A stretch of 5,509 bases of DNA. Origin: an uncultured Lachnoanaerobaculum sp. (GTDB lineage Bacteria > Bacillota > Clostridia > Lachnospirales > Lachnospiraceae). The notes beneath the pieces were generated by a model. The model was not told the origin of the DNA, did not search any database, and saw nothing but the letters and a program-made list of their open reading frames with translations. The DNA lies in assembly GCA_938041725.1 (NCBI GenBank), contig CALISX010000313.1, forward strand, positions 1-5,509, in the 5' to 3' direction. Positions 1 to 5,509 of this stretch are shown piece by piece (within the stretch, counting starts at the first letter, position 1; every line of letters begins with the position of its first letter). A program made the translations under genes and the position numbers.

Positions 1-27
1 ATGGACTAAATACAATAAAAACGACTT

Positions 28-792
28 TCATTGCTTATCACTTTCCTTCCGTTTATCATCAAAATAATAATGACCGCCGTTTCCATACTCCCAACTCCCA
101 CCCCCTGCTCCTAATTCAAAATGCAATTTAGCAATTCCAAGATCAATCATCGCAGTTTCCGTCGGCTTTGTAATGGAGGCAGCTGCCTGTCCGTTCTTAT
201 ATTTGAATATAAATGGGCGTAGATTTCTTGCGGTAGGTGCAAGATATACTGCATCCATACCTAGTCTGAACCATTCCGGCACGGGAGCTTCCGATTCCGA
301 CAAAGATTCTTTTGTTTTGTCATGCCTGTGCATACCGTATTCCATCATTCGTTCTTTCAGTGAATGTTTTTCATCCGAGTGTCCGATTGCTATCACACAG
401 TCTAATATGTCGTTCGCCCCACACAATGTCGTCGCTGCTTTTTTGTCATAACTGGTTCCCACCCAGCAGGTAGACAGCCCCCTTGCGGTTGCTTCAAGAA
501 TTATTTTTTCACCAAAACGACCCACTTTCTCCATACGATCAGGAAGATCCTTGCTGCCAATCATGGCAATGTAGTTCTGAACACCTACAAATAGACCATA
601 GCTTTTTCGAAATCCATTAAAAAGTTCCCCTCCTTTTCCAATGACCAATTTTATATTAAGCCCGGATTCTCTGCTGCACAAAGCAATGCTGTCTTCAAGC
701 TGTTTCACACACTTGGGATCCATCGGTCTATTGATATACCTTCGGCGGGAGCACCTTTTTTTCATAGCAGAAAGATATTCTTCGATTTTCAC
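28..792 (-). CDS. Nitroreductase-family protein (FMN-dependent oxidoreductase, two-module type)
   Basis: The 254-residue product resembles clostridial nitroreductase-family proteins related to the TM1586 type, which bind FMN and reduce substrates with NAD(P)H in the cytoplasm; the true substrate is unknown. Near the N-terminus, residues 13-19 (RCSRRRY) fit the Arg/Ser-rich FMN-phosphate site of the fold. WVGT follows at 110-113. A second half has PTARNLRPF at 186-194, like the PSAxNxQPW motif, then DLGIAKLHFEL at 217-227. A glycine-rich tail is at 228-240. The start is GTG at 790-792, preceded by a near-perfect Shine-Dalgarno; the next Met (residue 10) has none. It is divergent from the AraC gene across a short control region holding a possible metal-repressor box. 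Codon and base use are AT-rich, unlike the genes right of about 1950. The family call is firm; physiological role and substrate are not visible. Confidence 0.85.
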   Translation of the reverse strand: MKIEEYLSAMKKRCSRRRYINRPMDPKCVKQLEDSIALCSRESGLNIKLVIGKGGELFNGFRKSYGLFVGVQNYIAMIGSKDLPDRMEKVGRFGEKIILEATARGLSTCWVGTSYDKKAATTLCGANDILDCVIAIGHSDEKHSLKERMMEYGMHRHDKTKESLSESEAPVPEWFRLGMDAVYLAPTARNLRPFIFKYKNGQAAASITKPTETAMIDLGIAKLHFELGAGGGSWEYGNGGHYYFDDKRKESDKQ

Positions 793-796
793 TTTG

Positions 797-805
797 ACCT
801 CCTTT
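797..805 (-). promoter_or_regulatory. Strong Shine-Dalgarno that fixes a GTG start
   Basis: On the minus strand this reads AAAGGAGGT and ends four bases before GTG at 792-790. It is almost fully complementary to the 16S rRNA 3' end. It supports GTG, rather than a downstream ATG, as the nitroreductase start. Confidence 0.85.
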
Positions 806-849
806 CATGCAAAATCTTGAAAACGAATTTCCCTTAATATATAATCAAG

Positions 850-868
850 TTAGGTGTATCTAACCTAT
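850..868. promoter_or_regulatory. Candidate DtxR/IdeR-like metal-repressor box in the divergent promoter region
   Basis: The sequence TTAGGTGTATCTAACCTAT is an imperfect palindrome centred on 859, with arms TAGGT (851-855) and ACCTA (863-867). From memory, the DtxR/IdeR consensus is TTAGGTTAGCCTAACCTAA. Aligned without gaps, 14 of 19 positions agree, and all but one of the mismatches fall in the centre. Members of this repressor family bind such sites with Fe(II) or Mn(II). The site lies just upstream of a possible minus-strand -10 (TATATT, 841-836), where it would cover the -35 region of the nitroreductase promoter. It is about 40 bases upstream of the TATAAT that faces the AraC gene. Binding is inferred. 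The 5-bp arms GTTAG/CTAAC (849-853, 860-864) could instead be an operator for the neighbouring AraC protein or another factor. Confidence 0.5.
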
Positions 869-910
869 GCTTTATTTTACTTATCCACATCTTGAAGGTC
901 AATGAGGGAA

Positions 911-916
911 TATAAT
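911..916 (+). promoter_or_regulatory. Candidate -10 hexamer for the AraC-family gene
   Basis: A perfect TATAAT lies 50 bases before the preferred ATG at 966. No good -35 sits 16-18 bases upstream; TTGAAG at 892-897 is only 13 bases away. The missing -35 would fit an activator-dependent promoter, or the hexamer could be chance in AT-rich DNA. Confidence 0.4.
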
Positions 917-965
917 GATTAGCTGTTAGCACAAATTATTGATCGAATGGAGAAAATATGACTTT

Positions 966-1940
966 ATGAGCAAGCAATTAGAAAAAATGTACAGGGATAT
1001 TTTTGCAGACAGGGGGATTATTCCATGCGAACCCGTGCCAGGATTGAATCCCAATGGCAAGTTTTATAAAATGAACCCGGAACTTGGCAAAGGATACTGC
1101 TGGGTATATCAATGCAGCCCATATGTGACTATCACCATTATGAATCAAATCCACTATGAAGATACCTGTTGTGCTTTTGTACAACCGGAATATATTTGTG
1201 TCGGTTATTTCTACTCCGTTTCCGGCGAAATACTGACGCCCTACCGTCGTTTGACATCCGGATCCATTCAGGCGTATGTAGGGAAAAAAAGCGAATATCG
1301 CATGATACTTCACAAAAAAATTCCTATCAATAGTGTAAGCATTACCTTTATGCCCGAATATTATAAGAAATATTTAAGTGAACAATACCCTGACATTTAT
1401 GAAAATCCTTCTGAAGCATTCCTGCAGATAGATGGCTGTCCTGATTTTCCTGAGCTGGTCACGGTTTTCAATCAAATTAAAAGCTATATGGGAGACGGTA
1501 TATCTGCAAAACTGTTTTATGAAAGCAAAGTGAATGAAGCACTTTCCATCATTCTTGAGAAAGCAAAGAATCGAAACAGAGAGCATATTAGACATAGATT
1601 TTCAATACCCAGTGATGATTTGGATGCCGTCGTATCCGTAGCGAATTATATTAACGACCATTACGCTGCAGATATCAGAATTGATTTTCTTGCACAAATT
1701 GCATGCATGAGTCAAGCCAAGCTAAAGTACACATTCAAGGATGTATATCATACGAGTATTCAACAGTATATAGTTGCACGCCGTATTACACATGCTGAAC
1801 ATCTCCTTAGAGATACCGTGCTTCCGGTATCTCAAATTGCCGAAATGGTCGGTTACAAATATATAAGCAGTCTGTCTGATATGTTCAGACAGCATACAGG
1901 AATGAAGCCTACTGAATACAGAGAAAAATGCAGAGGATAG
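966..1940 (+). CDS. AraC-family transcriptional regulator
   Basis: This is a 324-residue DNA-binding regulator if translation starts at ATG 966. The last ~105 residues form a typical AraC/XylS domain with two helix-turn-helix units. The first spans RIDFLAQIACMSQAKLKYTF. The second spans VSQIAEMVGYKYISSLSDMF and is followed by the family signature HTGMKPTEYR. The N-terminal ~210 residues are an effector or dimerisation module ending in a helix (FYESKVNEALSIIL) like the one before the DNA-binding domain in PchR-type regulators. That resemblance is an impression, and the ligand is unknown. Upstream TTG 939 is in frame but has no Shine-Dalgarno. GGAG at 949-952 lies 13 bases before ATG 966, a long gap, so the start is less certain than the others here. 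The gene diverges from the nitroreductase gene, its likeliest target, and is AT-rich. An AraC regulator is certain; its signal is not. Confidence 0.93.
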   Translation: MSKQLEKMYRDIFADRGIIPCEPVPGLNPNGKFYKMNPELGKGYCWVYQCSPYVTITIMNQIHYEDTCCAFVQPEYICVGYFYSVSGEILTPYRRLTSGSIQAYVGKKSEYRMILHKKIPINSVSITFMPEYYKKYLSEQYPDIYENPSEAFLQIDGCPDFPELVTVFNQIKSYMGDGISAKLFYESKVNEALSIILEKAKNRNREHIRHRFSIPSDDLDAVVSVANYINDHYAADIRIDFLAQIACMSQAKLKYTFKDVYHTSIQQYIVARRITHAEHLLRDTVLPVSQIAEMVGYKYISSLSDMFRQHTGMKPTEYREKCRG

Positions 1941-2109
1941 TAAAAGGTACTTAACAAAACGCTCTCCGTCCTGCAGACTGATATCTATGGTGATGCCGGT
2001 CCGCCGGCGGGAGCAGATGATGCAGCAAACTAAAATAAGAAAGGGGACATGGAAAAGCGCCTGAATCAATACAAAGACCAGCCCAGGGCCTTCCCATGCC
2101 CCTTGCCTC
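1941..2109. other. Convergent intergenic gap and composition boundary
   Basis: This 169-base gap separates the 3' ends of the AraC gene (plus) and the methyltransferase gene (minus). It contains a GC-rich self-complementary patch: CCGCCGGCGG at 2001-2010, overlapping a GCCGG/CCGGC stem at 1995-2008 with a 4-base loop. No T-run follows on either strand, so I do not call it an intrinsic terminator. A minus-strand frame stays open through the gap but lacks its own start signal and recognisable domain. From here rightward the DNA is visibly GC-richer. Confidence 0.6.
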
Positions 2110-2733
2110 CTATTTCTGCCCCACCACCAATATCCAGGGCTTACTTTCATGCCGGCGGATGGTTGTTCTGGAAAATCCCGCCTGCTTCATTGTATTTCTG
2201 ATTGCCTCCGGAGTATATACCTTCATCCCTTCAATCATCCTTTCATACCTGAGGCCCCGGGGATCCACGCCGTCGGTTTCGCAAATGACTGCAAAATAGC
2301 CCTCTGGCTCTGCCACCCGGTATACCTCTTGAAAGCAGTGCAAAAGATCCGGCCAGAAATAAACGGTTTCAAAAGCCGTAATCAGAGAAAAGGTTTCCTG
2401 ATCAAATTCCAGATCAGACACATCCCCCCTTTGGATGATGCAGCGCCCTGCCCCAATCTGTTTTTTATTATAGTCCAGGCTTTTATCTACAGAAGCCTGG
2501 GCATAATCAATGCCCGTAAGATGGGCACTGGGGTACACCTCCAGGAGCCTGGCAGCGTTTCTTCCGCCTCCGCAGCCGATTTCCAAAATACGCTTCGGAC
2601 GGATCCTGGGAAAATTTTCGATGCCCCAGTCTGCCGCCTTTGCATGGCCGCTGTTCATTCCATTCAGCATCATTTTTCCCCAAAATCCCTCTGGCTTCCG
2701 GCACATATTTACCATCTTCTTATAAAAACCCAT
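2110..2733 (-). CDS. Class I SAM-dependent methyltransferase
   Basis: A 207-residue cytoplasmic Rossmann-fold methyltransferase of the Methyltransf_11/25 type. Motif I, ILEIGCGGG, is at residues 49-57 and binds S-adenosylmethionine. Next come the acidic strand-2 end GIDYA (74-78), GDVSDLEFD (103-111) as the adenine-contacting loop, and a motif IV-like segment LITAFETVYFWPDL (117-130). The C-terminus ends in the common strand pattern WILVVGQK. The N-terminal 40 residues (MNSGHAKAADWGIENF region) match a widespread but uncharacterised clostridial subgroup. The acceptor is not evident; a small molecule is as likely as anything. ATG 2731-2733 is preceded by AGGAGGA five bases away. A promoter lies upstream, so it is probably transcribed separately from the transporter gene 179 bases before it. 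Length is normal and motifs are intact. Confidence 0.9.
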   Translation of the reverse strand: MGFYKKMVNMCRKPEGFWGKMMLNGMNSGHAKAADWGIENFPRIRPKRILEIGCGGGRNAARLLEVYPSAHLTGIDYAQASVDKSLDYNKKQIGAGRCIIQRGDVSDLEFDQETFSLITAFETVYFWPDLLHCFQEVYRVAEPEGYFAVICETDGVDPRGLRYERMIEGMKVYTPEAIRNTMKQAGFSRTTIRRHESKPWILVVGQK

Positions 2734-2912
2734 GCATATCCTCCTGTTTTCTCCTGGGCCGCAATGATCCTTCCCGGAACAATCCCGCCCCTTCTTACCA
2801 AAGCATCATACTACCAAAAGAACAGTCTTGCAATAAGGGTTCCCTAACATTTCCCCACAGCCGCCTTCTCTTGTTATACACAGTCAGTATATGGTTTTTG
2901 ATTATTTGACGC
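2734..2912 (-). other. Intergenic region between the transporter and methyltransferase genes
   Basis: These 179 bases follow the transporter stop codon. I find no strong intrinsic terminator for the operon. The only small dyad is AGGG-aa-CCCT near 2835-2845, too short and without a T-run. The rest holds the methyltransferase promoter, a leader of about 65 bases and its Shine-Dalgarno (2739-2745). No small gene is supported. Confidence 0.55.
2805..2833 (-). promoter_or_regulatory. Sigma-70-type promoter for the methyltransferase gene
   Basis: On the minus strand, -35 TTGCAA (2833-2828) and -10 TATGAT (2810-2805) are separated by exactly 17 bases. They match the consensus at 4/6 and 5/6 positions. 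Transcription would start near 2798, about 65 bases before the methyltransferase ATG. Confidence 0.6.
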
Positions 2913-4214
2913 CTAACGGTTCACTACTTCCACACCGGAAACCTTGCCCACAGCGCCTACCACCTTCACCATGGCGATCAAGGCTGCTCCCACCAGGCTG
3001 ATAAAGGCAAACACCGTATAGGGAATGGAATAGCCGGAGAAGGTTCCCCGCAAAAGGGCCAAAATCACAAAGGACATGGATCTGGTGACCCCCACTACCA
3101 TATTCATGCAGCTGTAGCTGATGGCAAAATCCTTTCTTCCAAACACAAAGCTGGCCATGGAGGGAGGGAAGTTGCCATTTCCCCCAATGGCAAAGCCCAG
3201 CATGAAAATACCGATCCACATCACCATGGTATTGGGTGCCAGCAGCAGCAAAATACCGATAAAATACCAGAAGCCAAACAGAATGGAAGTGACCTTGGTG
3301 CCAATTTTCTGATCCACCACCCCCCAAAGGATGGAGCCCACAATACCGATAATGGCTGCAATGGTCACCATATCTATAGCCCCCTGCGGGGAATACCCTT
3401 TGGTATCTATGAAAAATCCCACCAGCTGGGACATAATCCCCACAGTGGCCAGACCAAAGCATCCGTAGCCGATGCCCATAATCCATACCACCTTGTTTGT
3501 CAGGGCCTTTTTATAGGTCATAGGTTGGGCGCTGGCATCCTTTGCCAGCATCTCCTCTTCTTTGTGCAGGAGTTTTGCAATCTCAGGATCATTGTCCGGG
3601 AGATACCCTGCTGCCTCGGGATTGTCCTTTACAAAGATCCCGGTTAAGAGAGCTACTGCCAAAATAGCTCCTCCCATAATGGAAATGGCCGCTGCAATAT
3701 TATAGGCGGCAGCCAGACGGCTTAAGATCTGGTTAATGAGGGCACTGGCCAGATTCATGCCAATGGTGGCGAGTCCCATTACCACACCCTTTTTGGGGGG
3801 AAACCAGTTGGCACAGATGGCCAGTCCCACATTGGTGGAAAAGGCAGAGATCAAGGTAATCATCAAAACCAAAGATACCACATACATGGGAATGGAGGCT
3901 GCATTGCCATAGGCAATGGTGGCCAGCCCCGCCAGCACCATAGTGGCAATCATGGTTTGCTTGATACCGAATTTGTTCATAAATACGCCCCAGATAACGC
4001 ATACAAACAGGGCAATGATAGAAGCCGGAGTGGAATAGGCCAAAATCACATTGGGATCCCACTGCCTGAAGGCGGCAATACTGGGGACAATCACATTTAA
4101 TCCGTCCACCGTCATGCCCGTCATGAAAAAGAACCATACCACCTGAAATCCGATGATGGTGTATCCCTTTACACCAAAGTCAAAGTCGCCTTTTTTTGAA
4201 ACTACTTTCTCCAT
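2913..4214 (-). CDS. MFS transporter, OFA (oxalate/formate antiporter)-like
   Basis: A 433-residue inner-membrane carrier with about 12 hydrophobic segments, roughly at residues 17-38, 56-76, 87-104, 108-130, 143-165, 173-195, 243-266, 279-301, 307-326, 330-352, 363-388 and 395-416. A cytoplasmic loop (196-242) joins the halves. Family marks are the loop 2-3 motif GVFMNKFGIKQ (76-86) with its counterpart GVVDQKIGTK (298-307), and ANWFPPKKGVVMGL (135-148). PEAAGYLPDND (199-209) is typical of OFA-like and related anion/organic-acid carriers. It starts at ATG 4212-4214 with GGAGG five bases upstream. Only 11 bases separate it from the dehydrogenase gene, so it is the last gene of a catabolic operon. 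It presumably imports or exchanges that operon's substrate, a small carboxylate or betaine-like compound. The substrate cannot be read from the sequence. No frameshift or missing segment is apparent. Confidence 0.9.
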   Translation of the reverse strand: MEKVVSKKGDFDFGVKGYTIIGFQVVWFFFMTGMTVDGLNVIVPSIAAFRQWDPNVILAYSTPASIIALFVCVIWGVFMNKFGIKQTMIATMVLAGLATIAYGNAASIPMYVVSLVLMITLISAFSTNVGLAICANWFPPKKGVVMGLATIGMNLASALINQILSRLAAAYNIAAAISIMGGAILAVALLTGIFVKDNPEAAGYLPDNDPEIAKLLHKEEEMLAKDASAQPMTYKKALTNKVVWIMGIGYGCFGLATVGIMSQLVGFFIDTKGYSPQGAIDMVTIAAIIGIVGSILWGVVDQKIGTKVTSILFGFWYFIGILLLLAPNTMVMWIGIFMLGFAIGGNGNFPPSMASFVFGRKDFAISYSCMNMVVGVTRSMSFVILALLRGTFSGYSIPYTVFAFISLVGAALIAMVKVVGAVGKVSGVEVVNR

Positions 4215-4225
4215 TCTCTCCTCCC

Positions 4226-5191
4226 TTAAAATTTGCGGTGCACCCTTTTTAAAATCTCAATAAGGGATGCATCCCGAAACCTGGCACATTCTCCATTGGT
4301 ATGTCCCATATAATCCGGGAAATTTTCCATCATATGATCCACAGAGGCCTGGGCAATGTCCCCGTAATCCTCCGGCATATGCTTCCAGTCCGCCATGTCC
4401 GCCAGCCAGGCATCTCCTCCGCTTCCCAGCATGGCCATCATCCCCTTTAAACCCCCCGGATTTCCCAGCTGCATAATCATGTTGTGGCCAAAAATCGCCC
4501 AGCGGATGCCGGGGCCGTATACCAAGGCCTTGTCTGCATCCTCGGCACTGCAAACCCCCCTTCGCACCAAGTCAATCATTTCCCGGTACACAGCCAGCTG
4601 CAGGCGGTTGGCAATAAATCCGGGACATTCCTTATTCAGCACCACAGGCTCCTTCCCCAAGGAAGCATAAAACTCCTTGGCCCGCCGCAATACCTGGGGA
4701 TCGGTTTTTTCAGAATAGGTCATTTCCACCAAAGGAATCAAATGGGGCGGATTGTAGGGATGGCCTCCAATACAGCGCTCCGGATGCTTCGCCTTTGCCA
4801 CAATGTCTGAAATCAAAAGCCCTGAGGTGGAGCTGGCATAAATGGCATCCTCCGGTGCCGCCGCTTCGATCTGGGCCAGCAGCTCCTGCTTAATGGGAAG
4901 CCGTTCCGGACCGTTTTCCTGAATAAAGTCCGCCTCCCCCACGGCCTCTCCCAGGACATCAAACAGAAATACCCTGGCCAGAATCTTTTCCTTCTCCTCC
5001 GGCTTTAAGGCGCCGTTCTCCACCAGAACATCAATGTTGGCCGCCATTTTTTCCTTTGCATCCGGCAGGGCCTCCTTGACCACATCAAACAAATGCACCC
5101 TAAGCCCATTCATGGCAAATAAAAGCCCCCAGCTGGCCCCAATGACACCGCAGCCAATCACTGCTGCTGTTTTAATTTCCTTTGCCTGCAT
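4226..5191 (-). CDS. 3-hydroxyacyl-CoA dehydrogenase-family enzyme, L-carnitine dehydrogenase/lambda-crystallin-like
   Basis: A 321-residue cytoplasmic NAD-dependent enzyme predicted to oxidise a 3-hydroxy group to a 3-keto group. The N-terminal Rossmann domain has GCGVIG at 13-18 and the acidic strand-2 end D36, which favours NAD over NADP. The expected active-site set is present: S123 in SSTSG, H144 in GGHPYNPP, E156 in LVEM and N195 in FIANRL. The His-Glu spacing is 12, as in known family members. The C-terminal domain has YGPGIRWAIFG (225-235) followed by a Trp-rich helical tail. This pattern, with the length of about 320, recalls L-carnitine dehydrogenase and lambda-crystallin/gulonate dehydrogenase more than butyrate-pathway Hbd (about 280 residues). 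ATG 5189-5191 is chosen because AGGAGG lies four bases upstream; a TTG extension to 5215 would overlap the thiolase and lacks a ribosome site. Family call is firm, substrate uncertain. Confidence 0.87.
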   Translation of the reverse strand: MQAKEIKTAAVIGCGVIGASWGLLFAMNGLRVHLFDVVKEALPDAKEKMAANIDVLVENGALKPEEKEKILARVFLFDVLGEAVGEADFIQENGPERLPIKQELLAQIEAAAPEDAIYASSTSGLLISDIVAKAKHPERCIGGHPYNPPHLIPLVEMTYSEKTDPQVLRRAKEFYASLGKEPVVLNKECPGFIANRLQLAVYREMIDLVRRGVCSAEDADKALVYGPGIRWAIFGHNMIMQLGNPGGLKGMMAMLGSGGDAWLADMADWKHMPEDYGDIAQASVDHMMENFPDYMGHTNGECARFRDASLIEILKRVHRKF

Positions 5192-5195
5192 ACTT

Positions 5196-5204
5196 CCTCC
5201 TTTA
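5196..5204 (-). promoter_or_regulatory. Shine-Dalgarno overlapping the thiolase stop codon
   Basis: On the minus strand TAAAGGAGG contains both the thiolase stop TAA (5204-5202) and the ribosome site for the dehydrogenase ATG at 5191. This fixes the dehydrogenase start and points to tight co-translation within one operon. Confidence 0.8.
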
Positions 5205-5509
5205 CAATACCTCAAAGACCCCGGCTGCTCCCATGCCGCCGCCGATACACATGGTTACCAAGGCATATTTCCCCTTAGTATCCCGCAGATAATCCAATGC
5301 TTTACAGGTCAAAAAGGCCCCGGTGGCTCCCATGGGATGGCCCAAAGCCATGGCCCCGCCGTAGGGATTGACCTTTTCCGGATCCATCCCCAGCTCTCTG
5401 ATGCAGACCAAAGCCTGGGAGGCAAAGGCTTCATTTAATTCAATCACGTCCATATCCTGGAGGGTCAGTCCTGCTCTTTTCAAGGCCTTTGGTACCGCAC
5501 GGATGGGAC
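5202..5509 (-). CDS. Thiolase (acetyl-CoA acetyltransferase type), C-terminal part; 5' end beyond the window
   Basis: Only the last 101 residues are in the window, about a quarter of a usual ~390-residue thiolase; the frame is open to the right edge. The visible segment begins [14 protein letters not shown], the conserved helix before the active-site loops. It then has NEAFA, the GHPMGATG loop with the catalytic His, and [10 protein letters not shown] with the catalytic Cys that acts as general base. The His and Cys are 30 residues apart, as in Zoogloea thiolase (H348/C378). The nucleophilic Cys lies off-window. Thiolases cleave 3-ketoacyl-CoA with CoA, or condense acetyl-CoA to acetoacetyl-CoA. 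Lying first of the three visible operon genes with a dehydrogenase, it could work in either direction. Whether it is an acetoacetyl-CoA or a longer-chain enzyme cannot be judged from this fragment. Confidence 0.93.
   Translation of the reverse strand, partial: PIRAVPKALKRAGLTLQDMDVIELNEAFASQALVCIRELGMDPEKVNPYGGAMALGHPMGATGAFLTCKALDYLRDTKGKYALVTMCIGGGMGAAGVFEVL

Noticed and set aside
1..27. Possible terminator after the nitroreductase gene
   Set aside because: The 27 bases left of the stop codon show no dyad, and the window ends before more can be judged.
173..451. Plus-strand open frame of 92 codons opposite the nitroreductase
   Set aside because: Antisense shadow with no ribosome site. The minus-strand frame carries the flavoprotein motifs.
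1995..2010. GC-rich hairpin as a terminator for the AraC or methyltransferase gene
   Set aside because: The stem is only about 5 bp and neither strand has a following T-run, so an intrinsic terminator is not supported.
1722..2150. Minus-strand open frame of 142 codons through the convergent gap
   Set aside because: It overlaps both the AraC DNA-binding domain and the methyltransferase C-terminus and has no start signal. The hydrophobic stretch inside the gap matches no family I recognise, and I saw no clear evidence of a gene remnant.
2149..2847. Plus-strand open frame of 232 codons
   Set aside because: It is antisense to the methyltransferase, has no Shine-Dalgarno or recognisable domain, and reads as Pro/Ser/His-rich shadow sequence. 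The opposite strand has clear SAM motifs and its own promoter.
2902..3486. Minus-strand frame of 194 codons inside the transporter gene
   Set aside because: Shifted-frame shadow of the MFS gene, Gly/His/Cys-rich without domain logic. The transporter frame is intact throughout.
5192..5215. TTG start extending the dehydrogenase by eight residues
   Set aside because: It would overlap the thiolase 3' end and lacks a ribosome site. ATG at 5189-5191 has a strong AGGAGG, and the Rossmann fold begins normally after it.

Overview
The window looks like chromosomal DNA of an anaerobic Gram-positive bacterium of the class Clostridia (Bacillota), perhaps Lachnospiraceae or a relative. Four of the five gene starts have a strong Shine-Dalgarno sequence of the AGGAGG type. 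Gene content is short and fermentative in style: a thiolase, a 3-hydroxyacyl-CoA dehydrogenase-family enzyme, an OFA-like MFS carrier, a nitroreductase and an AraC regulator. The taxon is inferred from style only, because no rRNA or other marker is present.

Layout. (1) 28-792, minus: a two-module nitroreductase-family flavoprotein with a GTG start. (2) 793-965: a divergent control region. It carries a 19-bp imperfect palindrome at 850-868 that closely resembles a DtxR/IdeR metal-repressor box, and a TATAAT hexamer facing the regulator. (3) 966-1940, plus: an AraC-family regulator. (4) 1941-2109: a convergent gap with no gene I can support and no convincing terminator. Base composition rises from AT-rich to clearly GC-richer across this gap. 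(5) 2110-2733, minus: a small class I SAM-dependent methyltransferase with its own good promoter at 2805-2833. (6) 2913-5509, minus: an operon read from the right edge. Its order is thiolase (only the C-terminal quarter is in the window), a 3-hydroxyacyl-CoA/carnitine dehydrogenase-type enzyme, then an MFS transporter. Gaps between these genes are only about 10 nt, and each ribosome site abuts or overlaps the preceding stop codon.

How they may work together. The operon reads as a carrier that takes up (or exchanges) a small acid, an NAD-dependent enzyme that oxidises a 3-hydroxy group, and a thiolase that cleaves a 3-ketoacyl-CoA. The dehydrogenase looks more like the L-carnitine dehydrogenase/lambda-crystallin branch than the butyrate-pathway Hbd branch. 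Catabolism of carnitine or another beta-hydroxy acid through acetoacetyl-CoA is therefore a plausible but unproven hypothesis, and the missing enzymes would lie beyond the right edge. The nitroreductase and AraC genes form a separate unit, possibly under iron or manganese control. I saw no mobile element, CRISPR array, tRNA or rRNA, and no clearly novel system. The metal-box candidate and the operon's possible substrate are the points most worth following.
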